This document shows positions 46,214-57,515 of a DNA stretch of 64,000 bases, in pieces. The first letter of the stretch is position 1. Every line of letters starts with the position of its first letter. A model generated the notes under the pieces. It was not told the origin of the DNA, made no database searches, and worked only from the letters and a program-made list of their open reading frames with translations. The DNA comes from Dactylorhiza incarnata (lineage: Eukaryota > Streptophyta > Magnoliopsida > Asparagales > Orchidaceae): the NCBI GenBank assembly GCA_033032865.1, contig JAWHQI010000004.1:26084001-26148000 (forward strand). Direction: 5' to 3'. A program made the position numbers and the translations under genes.

Positions 46214-49200
46214 GACGTGCTCGTCAAGGTTGACAAATTCATCTTCCTGGTGGATTTTGTCATTCTTGACATCGAAGAGGATGCCGAAGTACCCCTCATA
46301 CTCGGTCGCCCCTTCCTTGCCACCTCCCGCGCTATTATAGACGTAAGTAATGGAAAGCTCCTCCTACGGGTTGGAGACGATGAAGTTACCTTCGGAATAA
46401 ATTCCTCGATGCGGAACACGCTAGAAAACGACGATTCGTGTTTTTACTTGGAAGAGTGTTGTGAGTTCGATTCATCCCTCGAGTTAGTTTCATCGGCGAG
46501 TAGTGATTCCGAGCCCGCAGAGCTCTTTTATGATGAAGAAGAAGTTTCTCACCCAACACCACCCGAACCATTACTTTTAGAAAAATTACAAATCAAGACT
46601 TCTTATGAAGAACCACCCGAATTAGAGTTGAAACAACTCCCCCCTCACCTTAAATACTTGTTTTTGGAAAAAGAGTCTAAGCTACCCGTCATCATTTCAT
46701 CCGATCTTAGCAATTCAGAAATTTCTGAGTTGATTATAGTCTTAAGAAAGCACCGCCACGCAATTGCGTGGCAATTATCGGATATTAAGGGTATAAACCC
46801 ATCTTTCTGCACTCATAAAATCTTTCTTGAAGAAAATTCCCGCAACTCAGTCCAGCCTCAACGACGACTAAACCCGAACATGAAAGAAGTCGTTAAGGCA
46901 GAAGTTATAAAACTTCTGGACGCGGGAATCATCTACCCAATATCAGATAGTACTTGGGTTAGCCCAGTACAAGTCGTGCCAAAGAAAGGTGGTGTCACGG
47001 TAGTTGCGAACGAAAATAACGAATTGATCCCAACCCGTACTGTTACGGGTTGGCGGATGTGCATCGACTATCGGAAACTAAATGATGCCACCCGTAAGGA
47101 TCACTTCCTTCTCCCATTTATCGACCAAATTTTAGAGCGCCTCTCGGGTCACTCCTACTACTGTTTTCTCGATGGTTTGTCGGGATACTTCCAAATCCCG
47201 ATTTCGCCTGACGGCCAAGAGAAAACCACTTTCACTTGTCCCTTTGGCACTTTCGCTTATCGAAGGATGCCATTCGGTCTTTGTAACGCGCCAGCTACAT
47301 TCCAAAGATGTATGCTGGCAACATTTGACGAGTTAGTAGAGGAGGTGATGGAAGTATTTATGGACGACTTCTCCGTATACGGAAGTTCATTTGAAAACTG
47401 TTTAAAAAATCTCGAGCGCGTGTTGCAGCGATGTGAGGAAACAAATTTAGCGCTTAATTGGGAAAAATGTCATTTTATGGTCAAGGAAGGACTAGTCCTT
47501 GGCCATAAAATTTCGGGCAAGGGGATCGAGGTCGATAGGGCCAAGATCGAAGTAATTGAAAAGCTTCCCCCTCCAACAAACGTAAAAGCTATTAGGAGTT
47601 TCCTAGGCCACGCGGGGTTCTATCGGCGCTTTATACAAAATTTTTCCAAAATCACAAAGCCGTTAACCCATCTTCTCGAGAAAGAATCATCTTTTCTTTT
47701 TAACGATGAATGTCATTTAGCCTTTCAACTTATCAAAGAAAAACTTATGAACTCCCCGATTCTAGTCGCCCCAGATTGGTCGCTCCCTTTTGAAATCATG
47801 TGCGACGAGAGTGATATTGCGGTTGGTGCCGTTTTAGGCCAACGGGTGAGTAAGTATTTTCACCCGATCTATTATGCGAGCAAAACACTCACGTCGGCAC
47901 AAGCAAACTACACCACGACTGAGAAGGAACTTCTAGCAATCGTTTTCGCCTTCGATAAGTTTAGGTCGTATATCACTCTCTTAAAAGTTATCATCTTCAC
48001 AGATCACTCCGCGCTTAGGTATCTCTTGAATAAATCGGACGCCAAGCCTCGTCTTTTGCGATCGATCCTCCTCTTGCAGGAGTTTGACTTAGAGATCCGG
48101 GATAAAAGAGGAGCCGAAAACTTGGCGACTGATCACCTTTCTCGTTTAGAAAATCCCTCCTCGGAAGCATTAATAGAGGCCGACATTAACGATAAATTTC
48201 CCGAAGAGCGCCTCCTAGCTCTAAAAAATATTAATTCATCTTCTACCCCCTGGTTTGCGGATTTGGCTAACTATTTAGTAGCCCGGGTCCTGCCAAAAGA
48301 ATTCTCGAGTCAGCAAAAGAAGAAATTCTTTTCTGATTTAAAGAATTACTTCTGGGAGGACCCCTTTTTATTCCGTGTATGCGCAGACCAGGTTGTGAGA
48401 AGATGTGTTTCAAGTGAGGAAGGCCTTAAAATTTTACGTCATTGTCATGAGGGACCCACCGGTGGTCATTATCATTCGAACCGAACCGCGAGGAAGGCGC
48501 TGGAGGCGGGCTTTTATTGGCCCACGCTCTTCAAAGATGCTCACACCCTTGTGAGTACTTGCGACAGCTGCCAGCGGTCGGGGAACATCTCTCGCCGGGA
48601 TGAGATGCCCCAAAATATTTTCTTAGAATGCGAAATTTTCGACCTTTGGGGTATCGATTTTGTTGGTCCTCTCCCTCCCTCTTTTTCAAATAAATATATT
48701 CTAGTGGCGGTCGACTACGTATCGAGGTGGGCGGAAGCGCAAGCTCTCCCCACCAACGATGTGCAAGTCATCGTTAATTTCTTAAAAAAATTATTTTCTC
48801 GATTTGGCACGCCGCGCGCTATTGTGAGTGATCGGGGCACCCATTTTTGCAATAGTCAATTTACAAAAATTTTAGCAAAATATGGTGTCACGCACAAATT
48901 ATCCACCACATATCACCCACAAACAAGCGGCCAAGTTGAAGTTGTTAATCGAGAATTAAAACGGATTTTAGAAAAAACAGTTTCTATTAATCGGAAGGAT
49001 TGGGCAATAAAGCTCGATGATGCGCTATGGGCCTATCGAACGGCGTATAAGGCCTCTATCGGTTGTACACCGTATCGAATGGTTTATGGCAAGGCTTGCC
49101 ACCTTCCGGTCGAATTAGAACACCGCGCATTTTGGGCGCTTAAATTTTTAAACCTCGATTCCACTCTAGCGGGAGAACAAAGAAAATTCCAAATGAACGA

Positions 49201-49486
49201 ATTAGATGAGTGGCGAACGAATGCATATGAGAGCAATAAATTATATAAGGAGCGAACAAAGTTTTATCACGATAAGCATATAAAATTTCCAAAAACTTTT
49301 TCGCCGGGCGATCTCGTCCTCCTTTATAATTCCCGCCTTCGCCTTTTTCCGGGAAAACTAAAATCCCGATGGTCCGGACCCTTTATTGTTAAAGAGGTTT
49401 GGTCCTATGGGACAATTTTAATTTCTCACCCGGAAAAAGGTACCTTCAAAGTTAACGGGCACCGCCTTAAATTATATCTTCCGTGA
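46214..49486 (+). CDS. Athila element B pol: protease end, RT, RNase H, integrase
   Basis: An open frame of 1090 codons continuing the frame cut at 26126. Protease end: [11 protein letters not shown] and [53 protein letters not shown], and [13 protein letters not shown] with both catalytic aspartates. RNase [17 protein letters not shown] and [10 protein letters not shown]. Integrase: HHCC finger ([12 protein letters not shown] ... CDSCQRS), core [29 protein letters not shown] (Asp, Asp, Glu). Then GPFIVKEV and HRLKLYLP at the end. Lengths and order match Athila pol. All catalytic residues I can place in RT and integrase are kept, unlike the protease. Confidence 0.95.
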   Translation, partial: DVLVKVDKFIFLVDFVILDIEEDAEVPLILGRPFLATSRAIIDVSNGKLLLRVGDDEVTFGINSSMRNTLENDDSCFYLEECCEFDSSLELVSSASSDSEPAELFYDEEEVSHPTPPEPLLLEKLQIKTSYEEPPELELKQLPPHLKYLFLEKESKLPVIISSDLSNSEISELIIVLRKHRHAIAWQLSDIKGINPSFCTHKIFLEENSRNSVQPQRRLNPNMKEVVKAEVIKLLDAGIIYPISDSTWVSPVQVVPKKGGVTVVANENNELIPTRTVTGWRMCIDYRKLNDATRKDHFLLPFIDQILERLSGHSYYCFLDGLSGYFQIPISPDGQEKTTFTCPFGTFAYRRMPFGLCNAPATFQRCMLATFDELVEEVMEVFMDDFSVYGSSFENCLKNLERVLQRCEETNLALNWEKCHFMVKEGLVLGHKISGKGIEVDRAKIEVIEKLPPPTNVKAIRSFLGHAGFYRRFIQNFSKITKPLTHLLEKESSFLFNDECHLAFQLIKEKLMNSPILVAPDWSLPFEIMCDESDIAVGAVLGQRVSKYFHPIYYASKTLTSAQANYTTTEKELLAIVFAFDKFRSYITLLKVIIFTDHSALRYLLNKSDAKPRLLRSILLLQEFDLEIRDKRGAENLATDHLSRLENPSSEALIEADINDKFPEERLLALKNINSSSTPWFADLANYLVARVLPKEFSSQQKKKFFSDLKNYFWEDPFLFRVCADQVVRRCVSSEEGLKILRHCHEGPTGGHYHSNRTARKALEAGFYWPTLFKDAHTLVSTCDSCQRSGNISRRDEMPQNIFLECEIFDLWGIDFVGPLPPSFSNKYILVAVDYVSRWAEAQALPTNDVQVIVNFLKKLFSRFGTPRAIVSDRGTHFCNSQFTKILAKYGVTHKLSTTYHPQTSGQVEVVNRELKRILEKTVSINRKDWAIKLDDALWAYRTAYKASIGCTPYRMVYGKACHLPVELEHRAFWALKFLNLDSTLAGEQRKFQMNELDEWRTNAYESNKLYKERTKFYHDKHIKFPKTFSPGDLVLLYNSRLRLFPGKLKSRWSGPFIVKEVWSYGTILISHPEKGTFKVNGHRLKLYLP

Positions 49487-51124
49487 GAGTTAACTAATGA
49501 AAAGAGTGATTCGATTGCATTTCAACCTATAATATGATCGGCAAGTGGGTCAAGCTATGCGACCTTAAACAAAGCGTTTTTGGGAGGCACCCCAAAGTTA
49601 TCCTTTTATTGTTTTCTCTTGTTCTTTAACATATTTTGTAGGTAATCATCGCTTCCCCGCGCAAACTTCAAAAAATCAGGGAAGCCCTTTCTCTTTCTTC
49701 CTTCTCTTTTATCATGCTTTTCCTTTTTGTTTTGTCTTACACTTTATTTTCTTTTACTTCATACTTAGTTTTAAACATTGGGGACAATGTTTAAATTTAA
49801 GTATGGGGTGTAAATAGTTCTTTGTAAATAGTTGTTAAATTAGAAAATTTTCAAAACAAAAAAAAAATATATTTTCTTATGTTTTCTTCTATTTTAGCAC
49901 TTGTAAAACCCAAAAACTCAAAAAAAAATTTAGAAAATAGAAAAATTTAAATCTTGGAAAGGGACGTTTGGGACCTCACCCCATCTCACCTCCTAGTACC
50001 GTGAGAACCCGTCACGGGGTATACCTCGGGAAGTCCAAGAATTAACAAAAAAATTGTTAGCTTTTTAGTATATGTTTGTGTTTATTTCTTATCAAAAAAA
50101 AAGATAATATCAAAATTAAAAAAAAATATATGAAAAAAACTTAAAACACAAAAAATTTAAATCTTATACCTCTCCTATTTATTGTTTTTGTGATTTCTTA
50201 TAAATCTAGTTGAGAAGTTTAAGTTTTTAATTGGCTAAAATTTTGCTTATCATAGTTTATTAATTTTAAATTTGAGGTAATCTTGATTTAAGAATCATCT
50301 TATGATTTTAAATTGATTAGAGAATTTATTTAGCATGACTTCTCTTTTTATTTTTAAATGGCTTCATTTTGTAGTAAATTTCCTAAACCTCTTTAGATTT
50401 CAATTATATTTTCTTCTAACTTTTAGATCTTAGGAAATTTAATGTTACTAGAATTTGCTCTCAATATAATTTAAAGCTAGCTAGATTTATTTCCCTTCCT
50501 TACCCCCTTTGTGGCATAAAAAAATGAAGTTTAAAAGATCATATTCATGGGAATAAGAGGATAAAATTCATTATTCCCTAAAACATATGCACCCAAAATA
50601 TTTGAAAAGATTATATGGCATGGAGTAAGAGGATAAAATTCATTACTCCTAAACCATATACATTTTGGGTTGTTATTAGAAGAGAAAAAAAAAATATAAA
50701 GGTGAGAGAAAAATTTTTTTTTTCATCACCTCAAATCAAAGATCTCTTCTCATATCAAATTTTATGAAATCCCCCTTAGCCAATTATCATTGTTCTAGTT
50801 TTATTTGAAATTTATGGAGAGAGCAATATTTAGTAATTTACTTTTCCTTAAGTTTCTTTTAAGGTAGAGTTCTTATAATTTGAATTTAATTTAATTTTAT
50901 AATTTCTACAATTTTGTCAAGCTAATGAATTTTCTTGAGAAGTTCTTTCCTAAACATTTTTCCCTCTTTTCAAATCATCATCATAATTTAGGACTTAACT
51001 CCCCCTTGAATTTACTCTGAACTTAACTTTTGGTTAAATGAAATTTTAGTTTTAAATTAAAAAAATTTTAAGGATGTCTTATAAATTATGTCTAACACTT
51101 TTGCTCTGGAATAGCAAAACCTCA
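49487..51124 (+). other. Element B 3' noncoding region
   Basis: No env-like ORF. A stem tttaaacattg / caatgtttaaa with gggA loop lies at ~49772-49797, followed by ttaagtatgggg (49799). A gggaagtccaagaa block is at ~50030, and aagaggataaaattcat pairs at 50553 and 50627. All recur in element F. Confidence 0.75.
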
Positions 51125-51138
51125 AGTATGGGGGTATT
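51125..51138 (+). other. Polypurine tract of element B
   Basis: aagtatgggggtat(t) directly before TGATAAG. Confidence 0.85.
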
Positions 51139-52357
51139 TGATAAGTTGTATTTTTATAACTTTTTAATAGAAAATTTTGTAAATATTTAATTTGTATTTT
51201 TCTTTTTTATGTCATTTCTAGGTCATAAGTGTTTATTTTGAAATTCTGTTTCTAATTTAGCTTAATTTCATTTTTTGCAGAATTTTGGGACAAATTGGAG
51301 AAATTGACAAGTACACGCCCTCAGTCACGCCCGTGACCAAGGGCGTGTAACCTAAAGATCAGTCCAGAGTCGATGCCGCGCCAATTGAGCTAGTCCACAA
51401 CGAGTCACGCCCTCGGTCACGCCCGTGACCCAGTGTCACGCCCGTGACTAGGGGCGTGTAATATTAGAATCTTCCCAGCTGGCTGCTGACGGGATGTGGA
51501 GATGCTGTCGAGAAGTCAACCTAAGTCACGCCGTGACCCACATGTCACGGCCATGACTTACCCGCGTGATCTCTGCTTCGCCGCCGCGCTGAATTCCAAC
51601 CCACGCTGCATTTAATGAAGCCATCCAAAGTCACGCCCGTGACCAAAATTACACGGGCGTGTAATGTCCACTTTTTGCCGCGCCGTCCAGAAAGCCCACG
51701 CCGCTGTCGGATCCGATGTGAATAGTGTAGTCACGCCCTAGGTCACGCCCGTGACCGAGGGCGTGTAACTTGAAATTTTCGCCTATAATTTCAGAGGCTC
51801 TCCTTGAGTCCAGGGTTCAGAATTTTGGAGTGGGGGAGGTGCTGCTAGAGCTGATAGTGAGTCTTTCATGTTCATGTTCATGTTCTTCCTTAAGCTTTCA
51901 TGTTCTCTTTTTCATGTAATGTACTAGTTTTTATTTCTTGCTTGCACTAGTTAATTAAAGCTTGTAACTTTACTTTTCTAGCTTTGTAATCTCTCTTTAA
52001 GCTTGTAATCGTTTTGGTTTTCAATAAAATTAAGTTTCCTCTTTCATGTTCTCTTTCTCTCCGTAGTATTTTCTATTTCATGGATGTTAATTTTCCTTTC
52101 CCTTCATGCAATGTTTAATCTTCTCATTTAGCTTGCAATTAGTTTCTCTTTTTAGCTAAGCAAAACCTCAAATTTTCGTCGATATAATAATAGTGATTTT
52201 CCTCAAAGTAGAAGTAATCAACGTGCCCCGTGGAATACGACCTTGATATTCCTAAATATCCTATACTATAGACGATAAGGTACACTTGCCTTTATCGGAT
52301 ATAGTTTTGGAGAAAATCTCAAACCTTCACTAAATTTCAAAACCGAAAAATCTATAT
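51139..52357 (+). repeat. 3' LTR of Athila element B
   Basis: Matches 22746-23971 with few differences but ends ctatat instead of ctatatca. Loss of five bases (cagct) at the junction explains both the missing CA and the incomplete gctgc duplication. Confidence 0.9.
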
Positions 52358-53190
52358 GCGTCGGGGCTTTCTCTTGCTCTTCTCCACCTCGAAGAAAAGG
52401 AAGAAGGATCCCGAGTCACTCTTTACCATCAAGCAGAAGTCCGGAGAGTCGTTAGCTCAGTATCTGGAGCGGTTCAGCGAGGAGGTTCTCCTCGTCCAGG
52501 AGGTGCCAGGGCACACCCTCCAACTTGCCTTCACTTTGGGGCTGCAGGAGGGTTTTTTTCAAAATGGATCTCAAGAGGAGGGTTCCTCTGTCTTATGAGG
52601 AGTTGATGGAGAGAGCGGCGGAGGAAGTAGATGGGGAGGCAGCAAACCCTGAGTTCACAAAGAGGCTAGCGCGGCTGAGTGAGCAAGAAGGCAGGCAGAC
52701 AGAGCCGAGAAGGAGAGAAGAAGAGAGGGCCACGGAGTTGGGGTGGAGGCAGCAAGGTGGGGGGATGCAGGGCCCAGGAAGGGGGTTCCCCCACGGAGGG
52801 GGTAACTTCCAAGGAGGGCAGGTAAGGCCGCATTAGTTGGGGTGGAGGCAAGGTCCTAGACCACCTCCTCCCCCGCCTCAGCATGCAATGGAGATAGGAG
52901 GAGGGAGAAGAGGAAGAGGAAGAGGGGCGGGAGCTGGAGGAGTCGGGCCCCGAAGAAGGAACAGGGGAGTAGGAGGTGAGGAGAGGGGGGTGGCGCTGCC
53001 ATACTGTGACTTCCACCATGAGGAAGGCCACGCAAAAGTCACCTGCCCAGAGTTCTTAGAAGCAAGGAATGCAAGGGTCCCAGCACCGCAGCCGCAGCAG
53101 CGACCGGTGAGGATAGAGGAGGTTCCATCCCAAGAGGATGAAGATGAAAGGTGCGAGGATCGGGCAGATTTGGGATCCCGAGGGGGATAG
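52358..53190 (+). pseudogene. Tat element A gag, second part
   Basis: Continues the gag domain after element B: FTIKQKSGESLAQYLERFSEEV. A run of T near 52551 shifts the frame (the next part starts YEELMERAAEEVDG). A Gly/Arg-rich region with a TAG at ~52834 follows, then the Tat-type knuckle CDFHHEEGHAKVTC. A basic, nucleic-acid-binding tail ends at 53190 near a 22-base G run. Confidence 0.8.
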
Positions 53191-53227
53191 GGGGGATCCA
53201 TGGGGGGGGGGGGGGGGGGGGGGTAGG

Positions 53228-54350
53228 GATTGAGGCAACCCGGAAGGCGAGCCTCCATACTATATATCGTCGTAGCGTGGCTTCGACATCCCTGGTCCCA
53301 CCCCCGGCAGAGAAGATTTCATTCACCCAGAAGGACATGCCAGGTTACGAAGACCCATTCTGTGATGCGCTGGTCATTCAGATGGCGATCGAGAACTTCA
53401 CCGTTTCCCGAATCCTTGTAGACAATGAGAGCTCAGTCAATGTCATCTTTAAGAAGGCGTTCGACGGGATGGAGGTGGAGGCGCGAAGGGTGTTGGCCTC
53501 GGACGGTCCATTGTTTGGATTCTCCGGGGAGAGGAAGGAGGTAGAAGGAGGAGTAGGACTCCATGTGGTCTTGGCAGGGCAGTCCAAGAACTGCCGCTTT
53601 GTCATAGTGGATGCCCCCAGTAGCTATAGCGCCATCTTCGGACAGCCGCTCATCAGCGCGTTCCACTATGTTCCCTCCACTTTCCAACAGTGCCTTAAAT
53701 TCAATGAGGGAGGAGCCCAAGTCCGGATCAGGGGAGATCCGAAGGTAGCAAGGCAGTGCTACGTGACAACAGTCAACACCATCTCCTGGATGGCCGATGC
53801 AGAGAAATGGGACCAGGAGATGGGTGAGCCGGCGAGACTCATAGGAGAGGATGGGGAAAAGAAAGTGGAGGAAGGTTTGGAGGAGTCGATGGAGGAGGAG
53901 AAGGAAGTATTAGAGGGTCGGGCCCAAGGGGGAGTGGCGGATGAGGTGATGGAAGAGGTGGCCGAGGAAGAAGTGGAGGAGAGGTTGGAAGGAAGGACGG
54001 ATGAAGGAGTAGTTCATGCCCAGAGAGGGGTCGTTGAAGGGCCTAGGGCGGAGGAGAGAGAAGAGGGAAAGAAAGAAGAGGAGGCCCCGGGAGGGGGGGG
54101 GGTGAAGGAGTCGAGGATGATGGGAGAGGAAGAGATAGGGGAAGGAGCCAAAGCGATCGCTTGTGGCGGGGAGGAGGAGAGTGCCTGGAGGGAGCAATCC
54201 AGGTTGGAGGCAGTAGAGGAAGTAGTGGAGGTGGAGATCACCACCAAGGCCGGAACAATCGAGAAGATCAAGATCAGTGGGGAGCTCAGTCCCGAGGACC
54301 GGAGGGAGATCTCGGCTTGCGTCCAAGACAATGTGGATGTCTTCGCATGA
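53228..54350 (+). pseudogene. Tat element A protease and long acidic linker
   Basis: The frame covers a protease domain: DALVIQMAIENFTVSRILV then DNESSVNVIFKKAF, where Tat proteases usually read D(S/N)GSS; Gly to Glu next to the catalytic Asp probably kills it. The domain ends around YSAIFGQPLISAFHYVPS. A linker of ~150 residues, about half Glu (EEGLEESMEEEKE, VMEEVAEEEVEERLEG), separates it from ELSPEDRREISACVQDNVDVFA, the usual lead-in to RT. The linker has no motif I know. Confidence 0.8.
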
Positions 54351-54726
54351 AGTGCTACAGAGATGTCGGGGATCGATGCGGATGTGGCGTGTCATCGCCT
54401 CAACCTCGATCCCGGCACACGCCCCATTCGCCAAAAGAAGTGGTCCATCGCGGACAAGTTCGAGGTTCCTATCCGGGAGGAGGTGAACAAGCTTATCAAG
54501 GCCAGTTTTGTATCGGAGATCCAGTATCCAGGCTGGGTCTCCAATGTGGTGATGGTAAAGAAGGGAGATGGTAAGTAGCGTATGTGTGTTGATTTCTCTT
54601 TGCTTTATAAATCTTGCCCCAAGGATTGTTACCCCCTGCCTAGAATCGACGCGCTGGTTGACTCAGCCGTCGGTTTCTCTATGATGTCTTTTTTAGATGC
54701 TCTTTCAGGTTATCACCAAATTCGCA

Positions 54727-54777
<51 letters not shown>

Positions 54778-55082
54778 ACATCAAGGATGTATCCTTCATC
54801 ACCAGGGATGGGTGCTATTGTTATAAAATGATGTCGTTCGGTTTAAAGAACGCAGGAGCAATATACCAACGATTGATGGATAGAGTGTTTCGCGAACAGA
54901 AAGGCAGGAACCTGGAGGTCTACGTGGATGTCCTGATGATCAAAAGTTGGGACATTGAGTCTCACCTCAGGGACCTCGAGGAAACCTTTGGGACTTTGAG
55001 AAAGTTTAAAATGAAGCTTAACCCCTTAAAATGTGTCTTCGGGGCAAGCCGAGGGAAATTCTTAGGTCATTTACTCACCCCC
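54351..55082 (+). pseudogene. Tat element A reverse transcriptase, damaged
   Basis: RT motifs in order: RPIRQKKWSIADK, EVNKLIKASFVSEIQYPGW, MVKKGDGK then TAG at 54577, MCVDF, YPLPRIDALVDSA, FLDALSGYHQIRM. A run of 48 C bases (54729-54776) replaces the short HPED-type loop. MSFGLKNAGAIYQRLMDRVF follows. The active site reads VYVDVLM where YVDD is required, so the second Asp is lost. The frame ends in another C run at 55078-55087, where it shifts. Confidence 0.85.
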
Positions 55083-55797
55083 CCCCCTCGGGCTGGAGCC
55101 TAATCCAGACAAGGTTAGGGCGATCCTCGAGTTGGGATCTCCAAGGAATGCGAAGGAGGTTCAACATCTGACGGGGAAGCTAGCCGGGTTAAGTAGGTTC
55201 CTTTCCAATGAAGGAGAAAGCTGAGGGGTAACCAGAAATTCGAGTGGACCCCCGAGTGCGAGAAAGCTTTTCAAGCACTAAAGGAACAACTGACCCAGGC
55301 CCCGCTACTGCAAGGGCCGAGGCAAGGGGAGGACCTATACCTGTAATTAGGGGTAGGTTCGGAAGCGGTCAGCTCGGTGCTGGTCCGGGAAGAAGGGAAG
55401 AAACAACTCCCCATCTACTATGTTAGCAGGGTGTTGAGGAAGGCCGAGCTCAGATATCCTATCCTGGAAAAGTTAGCATTTGCATTGGTGGTGTCGGTTA
55501 GGAAGCTCCGGCCATACTTCCAACCACATTCAATCAAAGTAGTGACCGACCATCCCCTTCGCGGCATCATGGAGGGGGTGGAGCATTCCGGAAGACTGGC
55601 TAAGTGGTCAGTGGAGCTGAGTGAGTTCAATATCTCCTGCGTGCCCAGGGTATCCATAAAGGCGCAGGCGGTGGCGGATTTCATGGTTGACTATGTGACC
55701 GAGTTGGAAGAGTCTGAACTACCCCACCCAGTGGCCTGGAAAATGTTGGTTGATGGCGCGTCAGGAAAGCACTCCTTCGGGGAAGGGTGGTATTGGT
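55083..55797 (+). pseudogene. Tat element A RT end, RNase H and start of second RNase H
   Basis: Pieces in two frames: GLEPNPDKVRAILELGSPRN and EVQHLTGKLAGLSRFLS, then a small deletion, KFEWTPECEKAFQALKEQL, a TAA at ~55344, and LPIYYVSRVLRKAELRYP and VVTDHPLRGIM of RNase H. WKMLVDGASG starts the extra archaeal-type RNase H that marks the Tat lineage. Another shift follows at about 55788. Confidence 0.8.
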
Positions 55798-56215
55798 AAG
55801 TCCGCAGGGCACCAGGATAGAGAAGGCAATCAACATTCACTTCCCCCTCACCAACAACCAGGCTGAGTATGAGGCCGTGATAGCAGGCCTCCGCCTAGCT
55901 TGGGATTTGGGAGTGCAGGACTTGGAGGTCTCGATGGACTCCATGGTGGTGGCTTGCCAGATCAAGGGAGAGTTCGAGGTCAAGGAGCCAACTCTCCAGT
56001 GGTACCTGGAGAAGGTCAAGGGGGTCGTCGGGCAATTTCGCACTTTTTCCATCAAGCACGTCCCAAGAGAGGAGAACACCCGGGTAGACCTCCTGGCCAA
56101 GTTCGGCCCCCGTGCAGGGGGGGGGGGGGGCAGTATCGGAACTCTTCCGTCCTTCTATCGAGGAGGGAGAGATGATGGAGGTGGATCGGCGGGTGTCCCT
56201 TCATCACCTACTTGA
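55788..56215 (+). pseudogene. Tat element A archaeal-type RNase H
   Basis: VLVSPQGTRIEKAI, NNQAEYEAVIAGLRLAWDLG and VSMDSMVVACQIKGEF, then FSIKHVPREENTRVDLLAKFGPRAGG: the conserved Asp/Glu blocks of the second RNase H. A 14-base G run (56117-56130) breaks the frame just before the linker to integrase. Confidence 0.85.
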
Positions 56216-57441
56216 CGACAGGGAAGTTCCCCGAGGAGGGGGTAGACATGCGGCGGCTTAGGTACAAATCGGCATATTACTCCTTGTATGTTGGGTCGCT
56301 ATACCGCAAGACTCTCTCGGGGCTCCTAGATCATTGTGTCTCGAAGGAGGAAACCCCGAGGGTCCTGGAAGAGATTCATTCGGGGGAGTGCGGCAGTCAC
56401 TCGGGGGGCAGGACCCTGGAGGGAAGAGTACTAAGGCAAGGCTACTTCTGGCCCACCCTCAGCAAAGATGCGGCGGAGTTCTTTAAGAGGTGCTCCAAGT
56501 GCCAGCTCTACTCCCCCCTCCAGCTCCTTCCAGATCAGAGGCTCCGGACCATCACGGCCCCCTGGCCCTTTGCGATATGGGGGTTGGACCTGGTGGGACC
56601 ATTCCCCCAGGCAAGCAGCCAAAGGAGGTTCCTACTGGTGATGATAGACTATTTCTCTAAATGGATTGAGGTGAAGGCGCTCGCTAAGGTAACATCCCAG
56701 GTAGTGAGAAACTTTGTTTGGGGTGAAATAATTTGCAGACATGGGCTCCCTCTAGCCATAGTCACAAACAACGGGCCGCAGTTTGCTAGCGAGGAGTTTG
56801 TTAACTTCTACACCCAGCTAGGTATCGACCTTCAATTCGCGTCAGTCCATCACCCTAGGAGTAATGAGCTGGTGGAAGCGGCGAACAAGATCATCGTCAA
56901 CCTACTCAAAAAGAAAGTGGAGAATCTCAAGGGGAATTGGGTTGAACAGCTACCTTCGGTCCTCTGGGCCATGAGGACTACTCCAAACATGGCCACATGG
57001 GAGACTCCCTTCAAGCTGTCTCATGGGTCCGAGGTTATCCTCCCGATAGAATTCGAGGTAAGGACCCCTAGGGTGGTCGTCGCGGGCGAAGGGGATGAAG
57101 AATGGCTAATGGAAAATGACGCAGAACAAAGGTTGTCCCTGGATCTGGTAGAAGAGCTCCGAGACCTCGCTACTGTTCGGCAGGAGGAAATCAAATGGAA
57201 AATGGCTCGATACTTTGACAAGCACATCCATGTAAAGCAATTCCAGAAAGGAGACCTGGTTTTGAAGAAGGTCGATGCGGCTGGGAGAGAGTTCGTTGCT
57301 GGTAAGCTCAACCCCAATTGGGAGGGGCCATATATTGTAAGTGAGGTGCTCAAGCCGGGGGGATATCACCTCCGGGATGTGGAAGGGGTACCCCTCGGTC
57401 GAGCCAGGAGTGGGTATGACCTGAAACAATTTTATCCTTAA
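56212..57441 (+). pseudogene. Tat element A integrase
   Basis: A frame of 409 codons with HHCC finger (HSGECGSHSGGRT ... CSKCQLYSPLQ), core GLDLVGPFPQ, then VTNNGPQFASEEF where Asn replaces the second catalytic Asp, and NELVEAANK with the Glu. The C-terminal part has KPGGYHLRDVEG and ends KQFYP. The truncated copy at 6806-8312 keeps Asp at the Asn position, so this is a lesion of this copy. Confidence 0.9.
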
Positions 57442-57515
57442 GGAGTTTTATCATTTTTCCTACTGAATGTCTTATTTTTTGCATGTTAATTGTAGCTATT
57501 TAGTCAAGGTGACAA

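Noticed and set aside
49487..51138. Search for an env-like gene after Athila pol
   Set aside because: No open frame of useful length; the region is A+T-rich and noncoding.
52666..53338. Long minus-strand ORFs rich in Pro and Ser opposite Tat gag
   Set aside because: Shadows of the Gly/Arg/Glu-rich gag frame; no start context, TATA box or splice sites like those of the real antisense genes.
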